64,000 nucleotides of DNA, taken from contig JNDT01001937.1 in assembly GCA_000697055.1 (NCBI GenBank), positions 372,001-436,000 of the forward strand. The letters run 5' to 3'. The position numbers and the translations under genes are program-made. Under the pieces are notes generated by a model, which saw nothing but the letters and a program-made list of their open reading frames with translations, was not told the DNA's origin and searched no databases. The stretch comes from Saksenaea vasiformis B4078 (Eukaryota > Mucoromycota > Mucoromycetes > Mucorales > Saksenaeaceae). Below are positions 42,188 through 53,137 of this stretch, piece by piece (position 1 is the stretch's first letter; each line of letters starts with the position of its first letter).

Positions 42188-44221
42188 ATGTCACCAAAAG
42201 AGACAGAAGGTGAACTGCATAACGAACTTGCATTGACATTAACTGGAAGACTCGAGCAGTCATTTGCCCCATATGTGGCCGATCCGTCGCTGGCGCTGCC
42301 ATTAATGCTCATATCGATGCCAACTGCCGTATCCTTAGTACCGATGGCGCAGGCAAATCGCAGAGCCGTCTTAGTGTGACGGGATCGTTGCAAATGAAGT
42401 CGCCAACAAGAGACAATAGACCGCAAGTGAGTGTTCTGCAGCTGTCCTTTGTTTAAATTCTGTGCTGATCTCCTTCCTTTAGGCGGGAAAGCTTGCAGCG
42501 CCATTCCAGTCCCCTACAGCTACCAAACGAGAGATACCCTCGACTTCATCTGTTCCACATCCAAAGCGAATAATAACGGAAGAATCACGTCCTAAACGCG
42601 AAAATGCCGTTGCGGAATCGATGCCATTGGCTGCCAAAGGTAAATACATGAAGCTGGCATTCTTTTATCGCGTCATCTAAGCGTGAATTTTACTGCAGTT
42701 CGTCCCCTTTCCTTATCTGAATTTGTTGGGCAAGAGGAGCTATTAGGCCCTGATGGCGTCCTAAAGACGTTAATAGAATGCGATCGCATTCCATCCATGA
42801 TACTTTGGTAAACACAGCCGTTTCCTGATGTGTCTCTGATTCTTGAGTTAATAGGGGACCACCAGGTTGTGGAAAGACGACGGTTGCTCGGATCATCTCC
42901 AAAATGACGAAATCACGATTTGTAGAAATGAGTGCCACGAGCCATGGTGCGGCTGATGTAAAAAAAGCGTTTGACGAGGCAAAAGGACATCTCGCATTGA
43001 CTTCCCAGAAGACAATTGTATTCATCGATGAGATTCATCGATTTACCAAGGCACAACAGGATCTATTTTTACCTTATGTCGAACACGGAACCATTCACCT
43101 AATAGGAGCAACTACAGAAAACCCTAGGTAAGAATGAATTAGGTAGATGCTATTGGGTAAAAAGTTCATCGGCCAACGGTATAGTTTCAAAGTAAATTCA
43201 GCATTGCTATCACGTTGCAGAGTGTTCGTTTTGAAACGATTAACCGAAGAGCAACTTACAGAGATATTATCACGAGCACTGAACCGTTGGCGTGGTCAAA
43301 CTGATTCAACAGAAACGACATCAGATGTAAATGAAGAAGAGATGGAAGCTCTTCGACTGCTTTCTGCTTTCAGCGATGGTGATGGTAAGAAACAAAGTAA
43401 TTCATTGAAGTAATACTAATGTGTATCAACAAAGCTCGTAATGCTCTGAATACACTCGAAATTGCACTGAGCATATTACCATCGAAGGCTGCTCCATTAC
43501 TACCATCTACCATCAAGGGTAGGTGTACGCTTCTATTGTTTGCTCTAATTGATTCCATTTTGTAGGCGCTTTTCAAAAATCACATTTGCTCTACGATCGG
43601 AACGGTGAGGAGCACTACAACGCGATCAGTGCGATGCACAAAAGTATCCGTGGAAGGTGAGATAGGTCCGACTCCGGCTGCAGAGATTGACCCTGATGTT
43701 TCTGTCCAGTGATGCCGATGCAGCACTATACTGGCTTGGACGCATGCTTGAGGCGGGAGAAGATCCTCTGTACATTGCACGCAGACTAGTGCGATGTGCC
43801 AGCGAGGATATTGGCTTAGCCGATAATACTGCCCTGCCATTAGCCATGTCGGCATACCATGCATGCGAAAAAATTGGCATGCCCGAATGTGACACTATCT
43901 TGGCGCATGTTGTTACCCACCTGGCAGAGACAAAGAAGAGCATTAGATCTTACAAGGCGTATAATCGCGTAAGTTCCTTTTTCTGTGTGTGGGTGTATTC
44001 ATTTTGTGGGTGCTTACACGAAAAAAAAACAGGTGAAAGAAACAATACGGCAGGAACCCAACTATCCAGTGCCGCTGCATATCAGAAATGCACCCACAAG
44101 ACTTATGAAAAATCTTGGTTATGGAGAAGGATATAAGTATAATCCTGATTACGAGGACCCAGTGGATCAGACATATCTTCCAGACGCTTTAATAGGGCGA
44201 AAGTTTCTTGATGTAGAATGA
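42188..44221 (+). CDS. MGS1: AAA+ ATPase Mgs1/WRNIP1 (RarA family)
   Basis: Clamp-loader-like AAA+ ATPase that helps maintain stalled replication forks; nuclear. Proposed exons: 42188-42209, 42260-42426, 42483-42639, 42699-42807, 42855-43127, 43185-43384, 43435-43518, 43566-43656, 43710-43968, 44033-44221; total 517 codons (516 residues), all phases closing. An N-terminal ubiquitin-binding zinc finger (UBZ) reads [10 protein letters not shown]...HIDANC. Walker A is [10 protein letters not shown] (about 152-161), Walker B is [10 protein letters not shown], sensor 1 [10 protein letters not shown], then [14 protein letters not shown], and the RarA-type C-terminus with [15 protein letters not shown] and [21 protein letters not shown] 22-nt first exon encodes MSPKETE and is chosen because it alone gives an ATG in phase with the zinc finger. 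It converges on MED11 with 38 bp between stops. Confidence 0.93.
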
Positions 44222-44259
44222 GATCTTTTTTTTTGAAAAAATATATATGTACATAGCGT

Positions 44260-44797
44260 TTATTCTTCAGCAATACATTTAATGGTTTCGACGCGTTGTC
44301 TAAGTGTTCCTACAGCAGAAGACCAAACCTCCAATTCCTTCTGTAATCCAGCAACAGAAGCCCGAAATGGTATACTTTTACTCGTGGTAGGTGCGATACT
44401 CCCCACGTTTGTCAAATACCGGGTATGACTTCGTAAAGACAGTTGTATGTCCTATAGCAATGTGTCATTTAGTTATTGGCATGAGTGGTTGTTGTAAGCT
44501 ACACTTGCATTGATGAGTGAGAAATAACGAGAAGCCAATTCACGGAATTGCATGGCACGTTCTCGCACAGCTTGATCTGCGTCGTCTTCGCTCGGACCAT
44601 CATCAGCCAAAACGGCCAGAACCTCGCCTGCCGTCTCCACCAGCAGTACTAATTTCTTTGATTGGGCCATCCAATGTCAATTGCATTCAAAGGATCGCTG
44701 TAGTAGATACCTTTTCAGCTTCATGCAAGTCTTTTATGCGAATGGTGCTCTCTGTTAGAGGACTCTGAACAGGTTGTTGAATGGGCTGATTGCTCAT
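44260..44797 (-). CDS. MED11: Mediator complex subunit 11
   Basis: Head-module subunit of Mediator, which bridges transcription factors and RNA polymerase II and contacts TFIIH. Proposed minus-strand exons: 44711-44797, 44503-44655, 44260-44451; total 144 codons (143 residues), normal for Med11. Recognisable: IRIKDLHEAEKKLVLLVETA at the start of the four-helix bundle, REREMQFREL-like text (exact: AMQFRELASRYFSLIN), SLRSHTRYLT in the second helix pair, and a C-terminal helix LQKELEVWSSAVGTLRQRVE. Family members are poorly conserved, so the call rests on the pattern of these helices and on length. It lies 71 bp downstream of the S8 protease on the same strand. Confidence 0.75.
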
Positions 44798-44868
44798 GAC
44801 AAGAAGAGTAAACCTGTGCGAATTTTGGAGTCCGAGACGCAGAGATCGAAATATGTTATTTTGCGTAT

Positions 44869-46551
44869 TCACGCTATGAGTATCAATATGATTACAAATA
44901 AAAAGAATGCATGATCAACTGTGCCATGTCCAAGTGAAGTTCTGTTTGCGCAAGACGTCGCTATACCTGTAAGATCGGTAACGTCCAAGCCGGTATACAG
45001 TAGTAAATTTGGTGATGTGTCCCTTATTTGGAGCACATTGGCTGTCCCAGTAGCAACAATGGAGTCTTTCACTTGCTTTGCTGTGATGTTCTTCGTTTCA
45101 GTTAACAGTAATGCTGCTATCCCTGCCACAAAAGGCGCGCTGAAAGATGTACCGCTTGATACCACAGTTGCATCATTCGTCTGTTTGCCGTCCGTCGCGA
45201 TATCGACCCCAGGAGCAAAAATGTCAATGCAACGACCGCGATGACTAAACGACGCAACCGCATCCTGTTGGTCTAATTTTTTTCTTATCTTTGAATGCTG
45301 ACTGGTTTCACATTGTTCTCACTGTACCTGTCGCTCCTACTACCAATGCATTAGTGGAACTGGAGGGACTATAATCACAAGCATCCTAGCAGTGTGTGAA
45401 TTTCAAAAGAGCATTTATACAGTCACTCACATTGTCTGTATCGTCTGTATCTGTGTTTCCACCTGCTGCCTAAATCACACAAAAGACCATTGATCAACGT
45501 GATATGAACAGAAAAAAGATCTCTTACAATAACCATAATATTTTCTCTAACAAGTGCACTTATAGCTTGGTCTAATGCCGCACTCTTATCCGCCCCAATA
45601 GACAAGCTAAACGCGCAAGTATAAGTGCTATCGTTCACTAAAAATAATAATAATTCATACTTCACAACTGCCCCTCTAGATTGCCGCATACGTGCATTTT
45701 CCAGTGCGAAATGTAGTCCTTGGATAATGTCACTTATAGACCCCTCTCCATTATCACTTAAGCTCTATGCAGAACGCATCAGCTAGTTTTGAAACAGGAG
45801 GATATTCATGCGCACTTGCCTTAACAGCTATGATACGCGCCTTTTTTGCTACACCGTACACCGTTCCAGCAGCAACACCTAAAGCGCTTAAGATACAACT
45901 ACAAAATGATGTTGAAGGTTTACCAGCAACAGAGGTCCCATGTCCATGATTGTCAACGTCCCTTTCCCCTTTAACCACAGTTGCTCCCCATTCGGCTCTT
46001 CCATTAAAATCGACATGGTTCGTATTGACACCTCTACAAATCTTGCTTAATTTGGTGACAAAAGGTTTCATGGACGACATACGTATCAATAATATAAATA
46101 TCAACATCTTGTCCCGCTGACACCGGATATCCGTAGATTTTGCCGAGAGGTAGCTGTCGCTGTCCAATACGAGCAAGACCCTAAAATTGGGGTCAATAAG
46201 GAAAAGTGGAGTGCGCACACCGTTTACCCAGTTCTGTACATTATCTTGCAGTACAAGATTGCCAACATGATTATTCAAAGGGAACGAGTTATTTATGTCA
46301 TTGTATGATAATATGGTGCCTTGGATCTTGGCTTTTCCATCTTCTTCAATCGATACACAATTGGGATGCGTCTTCCACCATTTCAATGACTGGTTTGCTA
46401 TCAAGAAATGTGTATTCTCGTCAAATGTCAACATTTGCAGGGTATGACCATCCAGATAATCGGCAGAAGGTAAAACGTTGAAGAAGGCAATATGAAGTGT
46501 GAAAGCTGTAGGATGAAAATAAAATGTAGCAAGGATCCATTTTAAACGCAT
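44869..46551 (-). CDS. secreted subtilisin-like serine protease (S8, proteinase K type)
   Basis: Endopeptidase, probably secreted or vacuolar. Proposed minus-strand exons: 46228-46551, 46083-46180, 45924-46033, 45820-45878, 45661-45764, 45528-45606, 45431-45469, 45328-45385, 44869-45272; total 425 codons (424 residues), all phases closing. It opens with a hydrophobic signal-peptide-like segment (LKWILATFYFHPTAFTLHIA), then a propeptide of about 85 residues. The catalytic triad is Asp140 (IYIIDTGV), His172 (NHGHGTSVAG) and Ser333 (SSGTSFSAPFVAG), with the oxyanion Asn in IAAGGN. The C-terminus ends in a hydrophobic stretch (HAFFLFVIILILIA), like a GPI-anchor signal or tail anchor. The intron after exon 4 has a GC donor (AAG|GCAAGT), required to keep the frame into SLSDNGEGSISDIIQG. 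Confidence 0.88.
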
Positions 46552-46955
46552 GATGTTGTAGAAAAAGAGGAAGATAGTTTTTTTATGGGAGAAGAGAATT
46601 GATATATCACGACTAGTCCGGTTGAAACGTTTTATTTTATTTTTACTTTTTTTACTGTTGATGGGTTTGAGAAGGACCGAAATGACCGCTGCAGTTTAGT
46701 CGCTATCACACCTTGTAAATGCTATCACTAACAACACTCCCCCAATATACGTATCACAGTCAATTAAAAGCAAGGTCTCAAAAGGGCGAGAAGTTGTTGT
46801 GTGCCGAAAACAAGACCATGATTGTGAGACATAGACTAACAGGGGAAACAATGGAGCAAAAGCTGTACATGATTTGCAAGCTTTTCTCTGACTGTTCATG
46901 TTTCACACGGTCTACTTAAATGGGAAGTTCGAAAAGTGAGCGCTGCGGATAATCC
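46552..46955. other. divergent intergenic space
   Basis: About 400 bp between the starts of the S8 protease (-) and the glycosylase-like gene (+). T-rich stretch at 46629-46660. No open frame of note; presumably both promoters. Confidence 0.6.
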
Positions 46956-47912
46956 ATGCTCGACCTGACGACCGCCTTTAATATTCCAAATGCTAATGAT
47001 CCAGCAACAGCAATAAAGCATTACCATTCACATCTCGAACGGTTATGCAACTCGCTACTCATTGACTACGATCTTCGCATTGGCGACCGACGCTACGAGA
47101 TCCTTGAGGTCGAAGCGTACCTGAATGCCCCCCACCATGTTGACCCATATTGTCATGCCCATCCTCTTCAGTATCGCCACGGATTTTGGTTCTTCCACCA
47201 CGTTGGTATGTCCAAAGGTTTTCGTGAAGGCAGTCGCAAAGGTGTTGATATCACGGTGGGTTGCGACGGCGACGGAAAATGTGCTGGCGGCTTGTTGATT
47301 CGGGCGATTGTTGAACGCGACACACGGAAGTTGATTGAAGGTCCTAGTCTTATCGTAGACGAAATCCTGCGGATATTCAAGTATTCTAAGATCAAGGACC
47401 TAGTCCAGCATCAATGGTTGGATCATGATCGCCAGGGATACTGTTGGGAAAAGGAAAGCGGATTCTATCTGGTTCCCAAAAAAGATGCTGTTTACAACGA
47501 TACCACAGGCCCTAGAAAAAGGCTAAAACTGATAGACGAGGTGCCAACGGTGTATCCATCATGCCGGGTCGGTCTAGGACTAACCAATTCACACCCATCA
47601 ACGGCAGAACGACTATTGTTTGTGGGTCGCCCATACCGATTTGTAGTGCGACCGTGGATGCTGAAAAAAGGGAGGATCTGGACGATCTTTGGTATGCTGC
47701 AAAAGTCCATGCTAATTACCGAGATTGCGCGTTTGACTGGTGCAAGAAAGAACCTCTTGGAAAAGTATCAAGCTGAATTTACAAAAGGACAAGAAAATCC
47801 AACCGCAACAATCAATGCCTGTCTTAAAGAAAAAGATATATTGAAGGGTGGTGATGAATGGAAAATACGGGTCATGAGCGCAATATATAAACAACACAAG
47901 ATTATGCTTTAA
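46956..47912 (+). CDS. divergent alkyladenine DNA glycosylase-like protein (AAG/MPG fold)
   Basis: One exon, 318 residues. Not a close match to any single family I know, but motif order follows 3-methyladenine DNA glycosylase (AAG/MPG). ILEVEAYLNAPHHVDPYCHA corresponds to the VETEAY...DxAxHA segment that carries the catalytic Glu. GVDITVGCDGDGKCAGGLLI corresponds to the segment before LLRAxEP. KLIEGPSLIVDEIL resembles ELCSGPSKL, and CRVGLGLT with RPYRFVVRPWML matches the RVGxG...PxRFxVRGxPxVS end. Linkers are longer than in MPG. So a DNA-base excision role is plausible, but substrate and activity are unknown. Its stop lies 14 bp from the stop of the convergent SIKE-like gene, so the 3' UTRs must overlap. 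Confidence 0.6.
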   Translation: MLDLTTAFNIPNANDPATAIKHYHSHLERLCNSLLIDYDLRIGDRRYEILEVEAYLNAPHHVDPYCHAHPLQYRHGFWFFHHVGMSKGFREGSRKGVDITVGCDGDGKCAGGLLIRAIVERDTRKLIEGPSLIVDEILRIFKYSKIKDLVQHQWLDHDRQGYCWEKESGFYLVPKKDAVYNDTTGPRKRLKLIDEVPTVYPSCRVGLGLTNSHPSTAERLLFVGRPYRFVVRPWMLKKGRIWTIFGMLQKSMLITEIARLTGARKNLLEKYQAEFTKGQENPTATINACLKEKDILKGGDEWKIRVMSAIYKQHKIML

Positions 47913-47926
47913 GAAAAAAAGAACAT

Positions 47927-48861
47927 TCATTGTGATTCACTTGGTTCAGTAAAATATTGTTCGACCATATCACTATGGGGAAGCTGTTCTTCTTGCAATG
48001 GAATGTGGCGATCTTGTGTACCATGGGTATCTTGTAGCTGCGACACATGAGATATCTGCAGGAGTTCTCTGAGGTGGCGGTTTTCTGACATCAACTGGGT
48101 GATCTCCGCATCCTTATCCACCTCTACTTCGTTCTCATACACTGTACGAAGTACCTTCCCAAGTCTTTGCAGTTGTTCTTGTAGCATGGTATTTTCTATA
48201 AGTAAAGCAGCTGTTGTCCCCTAAATCAAGTGATGTCAAAACAATACGTACTGTTAGTCCTCCTTCACAAACCTTCTCAGCATCCAATAGGGCTTCGTAC
48301 TCTCGTCGCAACCGCAACTGGCCTTCGGTACTTGCACTCTATGGCAACTAAGCATAGTACACGCCTATATGGATAGACTTACGGCATGTGATCGCAGTTT
48401 TCCGACAATGGCTTCCAAGTTCGTTTCATACTCTTTAACAAGCGCCTGTAGTTCGGCGCACTCACGTTCAAGGTGCTGATTCCTAGACAGCACAGTCTGA
48501 TATTGTTGTGTCAGCGCAGCATGCTTGATCACCAAGCCAGCTGTCGATTCATCCGTCGTTACATTCAGAGCTGTTTCAAGTGGTTCGGCGTTAGGTGGTG
48601 TCGAGTTCTGTTCTTTTAAATCATTTTGAATAAGCGCATAAGCATCGACGGGAACTACTTGCCTTGACCACCGTAATTGGCTATCGATCGTTGCTACAAA
48701 GGGAATGATGAGATGCAACGAAAGGAGTAAGCTCATTCTCTTACTTTGAAATCGTTTGCTAATGACCGCCCATCTGTGGCCAGTTCATGAATGGATTGGT
48801 ATCTTGAAGATATCTCTTCTACGACTTTCCATATCTTCTGAACTGTATCGTCTTCGACCAT
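47927..48861 (-). CDS. SIKE/FGFR1OP2-like coiled-coil protein (STRIPAK component)
   Basis: In animals SIKE and FGFR1OP2 are coiled-coil adaptors of the STRIPAK phosphatase-kinase complex; filamentous fungi have an equivalent small coiled-coil subunit. Proposed minus-strand exons: 48745-48861, 48663-48693, 48383-48612, 48252-48338, 47927-48220; total 253 codons (252 residues), the length of human FGFR1OP2. The most diagnostic text is NRHLRELLQISHVSQ, preceded by EEVDKD-like acidic text (exact: NEVEVDKDAEITQLMSE), matching the family's ENxxLRExLQI motif. The N-terminal half (ALTQQYQTVLSRNQHLERE) is coiled coil. The intron after the 31-nt exon 2 needs a GC donor (CAAG|GCAAGT), the second such intron within 3 kb. 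Confidence 0.7.
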
Positions 48862-49088
48862 GACGAGTAAGAAGAATAAGAAAGACAAAAAAGGAAAAGA
48901 ACGACCAGTTGATCACATACGAAGCCGTCAATGCAGTGACTTTAGTTTTCAAGAACTGGCTTTCAATACGATGATTACAGTACTTGCATATCCAGGGGAA
49001 AAAAAAAAAGAAAAGATGACAACTTTATTATTAACACATATGTTGTTTAAATCAACAGTAATAGAAAGAAGCTATATTACAGATATAT

Positions 49089-51255
49089 TCAGAGTTTGTT
49101 GGCGCAGCAAGTGTCTTGTTTGGCTGCGTTTGCATGGCTGGATTGGTTTAAGGTCTTGTTTGTTGGCGGCACATCAAGTGCTGGATTGCTCATAAAGAAG
49201 TTACAAGGTTTCATGTAAAAACCACACGTTTCTACTGGCATAATGGGGAAGTCTTCCACACGCGGTAAATGCGTTACACCAAAGGTGAACCAAAGGACGA
49301 TATCACGATTTTCGATGCTGTCGCCTTGTGTGCACCATTTCTCTACATTATCCGCACCAGAGGACTGGTTACAATAAAATCCACCAGCAAACAACTTGTC
49401 CTCTTCATAAGGTGTGACCCACAAGGCTTTCTTGGCAAAACCTGCACGTTGACCAACCACAGAATCGTCCTGCGCGAATAGAGGAGCCAGATGGTGAGAG
49501 TAAAGTTTCCATCCCACTGGCGTCTTGCTGTAAGGATGGGTACGACTCTCGTTGATAATCTTCCAGCAACGAGAAGTGTCAAGACTAGCATCACTCTGTC
49601 CTTCAATGGTATCACGCAGAATCGTCGATTTGGCGTAAAAGCCGTTGCCATAGACGTTCTTTGGATGTCCTGTCGGATAGGGTACACGAAGGGTATCCAC
49701 TTGGCACACAGAATTGTTGACACCGTCGACCATGGGGTCAATACGCATGGTAAAGAAATGTTGATGGTATTGAGCGTTGATCTGAGGAGCCACCATGATA
49801 CCATAGTCTCCAGGAGTCTCATCTTCAGCCAAGACGTGGGTATTCAGCTCTCCTGTTGCCTTGACCTCGTACTGGAATGATCCGTCTTGATAAAAGTAAT
49901 AGTAAAGTCCATAGTCATAATTAGCGACTAAACAAAAAAGATGGTTCGTTAGCATAAGTGGGAGGAGGTGAATAATAATAATATCGAGGCTTACCCGTGA
50001 CAATCTGTGAGATAACAAGACGACGACCACGAACAGTATGAGCTCTGTTATTTCGGTAATCGGTATGCTTGAAGAGGATACCACTGTCTTCTTCATGCAG
50101 ACAAATAGCATTTGGTACATGGAACGGCTTGCCTTCATGATCGTTGAAAACAGCATCGAAATAGTAAATGGAACCAAGACAGTCGCAACCAAGACGCAGA
50201 GAGTTGGTACAGAGACCCAGGCCATACTCGCCAACGTCGAAAGCATGCTTGCGGTAATGGGGGCTGTAGGGGTCAGCGTAGGGAACGACCATCTCCGAAA
50301 GGGAAATACGGTAGAAAAGTGGACGCTTCTCCTTGCCATCCTGGTAACTCACATTGTGGATGACTAGACCCTCACGGTAGTTCATTGAGATATGCATGTT
50401 CCATTTTTGCCAGTCGATCTCATGACCCTTGATCTTAAACGAGACACCCTGTGGTTGCTGCACAATAATGGGTTTGACATCCTTGCGAAAATTGTGCTCA
50501 CCAATGAACTCAGGCAAAAAGTTGTGGTTTTGCTGAGGGATAGTGGGTCGTGTAAATTTGCTATCACGGGGTCGAATGCGTTCCACTTCAAGGACTTTCA
50601 TCAAACCGACATCTACCAGGATCTTGGTTAGGTGTCCAATGTTTGCGCTGCTATTTCCTTTTCACTTACCAATGATGGGTACAAAATCCAGGGGATGGGC
50701 ATACTGATTGTCGTCCTCACATGTACGCATATACATCAAAGCTTGCATCAGACGTCTACCACGGCCAGGGTGATTGATATGACGGGCAATAGCCCACGGG
50801 TCAGCAAACACCTGAGACATGTCGGTGATTCCAAGTTCACGACACTCGGCTCGGACTTTCTCGTCTTTGAGGATCAGCTCTTCCACCTCGAACATTTCGT
50901 CCATAGTCAGGATTGGTTGGACATCTGGGACATATTTCCATTCTGTCATCTTCTTGTCGTCCAATCGAACCACTGCCTCAAAGCATTTGACCGTTTTCTT
51001 TTCCAGGACGATAACAAAAGCTTCACGTGGGATATGGGTGATGGGCTTCAATGAGGGTTTCCAACCAAAGTAGGAAAGCATTAGATCCTTCGGTGGTTCT
51101 TTGAGTGTAATGGTATTAAAGACCAGATCGATCTCTGGTTTGGCCTTGCGGACGATCTCTGCAACCTGTATCATCTCATCTCCAGAGAGCTGCTCCAGTG
51201 GATGAACGTTAGACGTTGCAGCAGTGATAGTCTTCATTTCCTTGGTAGCGGACAT
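49089..51255 (-). CDS. copper amine oxidase (topaquinone type), probably peroxisomal
   Basis: Oxidatively deaminates primary amines to aldehydes with H2O2 and ammonia, allowing growth on amines as nitrogen source. Proposed minus-strand exons: 50670-51255, 49995-50612, 49089-49927; total 681 codons (680 residues), typical. The topaquinone precursor Tyr is in ANYDYG (about Tyr405). The catalytic-base Asp is in FDVGEYGLG. Two copper His are in QYHQHFFTMRID and the third in THLPRVEDFPIMP. The N-terminal domains have HPLEQLSGDEM and GRGRRLMQALMYMR. There is no signal peptide, and the last three residues are NKL, a possible weak peroxisomal PTS1, matching the peroxisomal fungal enzymes. The ATG at 51255 fits the family start. 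Confidence 0.93.
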
Positions 51256-52509
51256 TGTTGAACGATTGGGTTGATGTAATAAGCAGAAAAAGCGGATAAA
51301 GAAGTTTACGAACAACCTGCTGCGGCAAGAAACGCACCCTATATATAAGTTTGCTGTAGCTGAGGGTGCTTATGACAAATGCAAACCAATGGTATTGATT
51401 CCTAGCTGAGACAATGGAAAAGTCTTGTGGGCTGACAACATAGAATTTGTCATTACTAGCCTCAGACTACCTCCTCTTAACCCAAGGTCCGCCCATGTAG
51501 CAGGGTAATCTACCACGGTTATATTGGGCGAACTCGTTCTTCTCAAAAAAAAAATGAAGTATCTTTTTATTTCCATTATTAATTTTATTGCACTATCCTT
51601 TTTACATGTCGAGTCCAAAAGTAACTCATTCGTTAACCTTAGGAAGAGACAGGCAGACACTACGATCGTCTAAAGAAAGTGGGGGCAGTTTAGCATCCAG
51701 CAAAATGATGAAACACCGCTATTCACACAGGACGGTTTTTGACAAATCAGTCTCCAAATTTGCTAGCATTTGAATTTTTACTAACCTGGGTTTGGTGGGT
51801 GTGGGATCGTGTGACACGTTGTTATGCATTTGCGAGCTATCGGTAGATAGGATGTTGGATCGTCGATGCGTGAAAAACGAGAATAGTAACATCGAGCTAT
51901 CACAAATACAGATGCAGGAGGGAGGGTTACCCTTCCACCTCGTAGGTACCCCAGTACTTACCATGGCGTTTGTAAGAGCAATCCGAGTTTCTATGAAACA
52001 ACAGCTCGCAGCTCTTGTTGGATAAAGTCTAACGCATGACCCTAGACTGCCTACTATGGGTTCTTTGCATCACCTGGCGGACTAGCTTCGCCTCCACGTC
52101 GTTTTGCAACCCATGATACGCAAATCCCATCCGTTCTTCCCGATGGATAGAAGCTAGGGATTGTTCCAACCACCGGCAGACACATAGAGCAGTACCAACC
52201 TTTCTGATTTCCAGAAAACTGATTCGGGTTAGAACACCTGATGATAAGAGCAAATTTATTATCTATCAGGGGGCTTTTTGCTAATTACGGATGATCATGT
52301 TACATTGGAAGATACGTTATGCCAGGCAGGCTTCTGTTTTATATATGTCCATTCGCTATGACGTTCTGATCACGCTGATATGATTCTATAAGAAGTAACG
52401 TTTTTGGAGAAAAAGGCCTAGTCAGTAATATACACTCGATGTTCATCTTTGTGATGAGATGTGTTTGCTGAAAACATACAACCACTCCATGGTCAGTCAG
52501 CAATAAACT
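51256..52509. other. intergenic, no gene recognised
   Basis: About 1.25 kb. Short frames at 51370-52250 on both strands have no recognisable content and no consistent splice phases. No repeat seen. Confidence 0.5.
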
Positions 52510-53137
52510 TTATTTCTTTCCATATGGTCGTTTATCTCCGCCGAAGTCTTTCCTTTTTATTCTTTGTACTCTGCCTAGACACAAATGAAATTGCCTGTTT
52601 GTAAGCGCAACGTCTGCGCAGTAAACGTACATGGAAAAGCCATGAGGAAGCACTGCATATAGCTTGTCATCTCTTGCACAAAATGATTCGTTCGTCAAAA
52701 TGAACTCCGATTTCGGCAGTTGACACCCTGAGAAAAATCCTAGCACATGGCGAGAAACAACCCATATCATTTTCAGGCCGGCAAATACCCGTAATACAAT
52801 GCCAGGCGCAGGGGGCAAACTCGGTTAGTTGGGTATACAGCATCTGTGTGACCCGCCGAATTGGCCATCTGAGGTGCCAACTCCGGAACGGGTCCGACGG
52901 CCATTTGCCCAGAGCCGGGGTAGTATGGTATCTCGTTGCATTGATCATTGCTACGCATCAACGATGTCCAACTTATAAATGCACATCCGTTTAAGTATAT
53001 CAAGGCTGCAGGTGTAAAAAAATTCTGGATCAAAGACTGGATTGGAAACTACCGACAGTTTTACTGCATTTGGTTACATTGCTGAATCCAACGAAGCAGA
53101 GTAAGGCAGACAACCATAAAGAAACTGGTGCACGCAT
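52510..53137 (-). CDS. putative small secreted protein, model incomplete
   Basis: Possible three-exon gene on the minus strand: 53065-53137, 52789-53005 and 52510-52727. Exon 1 gives MRAPVSLWLSALLCFVGFSN, a textbook signal peptide, followed by NVTKC. Exon 2 continues in phase with a Cys/Pro-containing segment (NEIPYYPGSGQMAVG, YPTNRVCPLRLALYYG). Exon 3 has an open 72-codon frame (ARDDKLYAVLPHGFSMYVYC, RQFHLCLGRVQR), but the obvious acceptor (CTCAG at 52728) puts exon 2 one base out of register with it. In phase it would end early in ERIILCKR (52667). So the gene is either shorter than it looks, spliced at a site I could not fix, or frameshifted. No family recognised. Confidence 0.4.

Noticed and set aside
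48860..49195. Plus-strand frame starting MTSKKNKKDKKGKE
   Set aside because: Lys-rich start looks protein-like, but the frame runs antisense into the copper amine oxidase end and has no family match or splice support.
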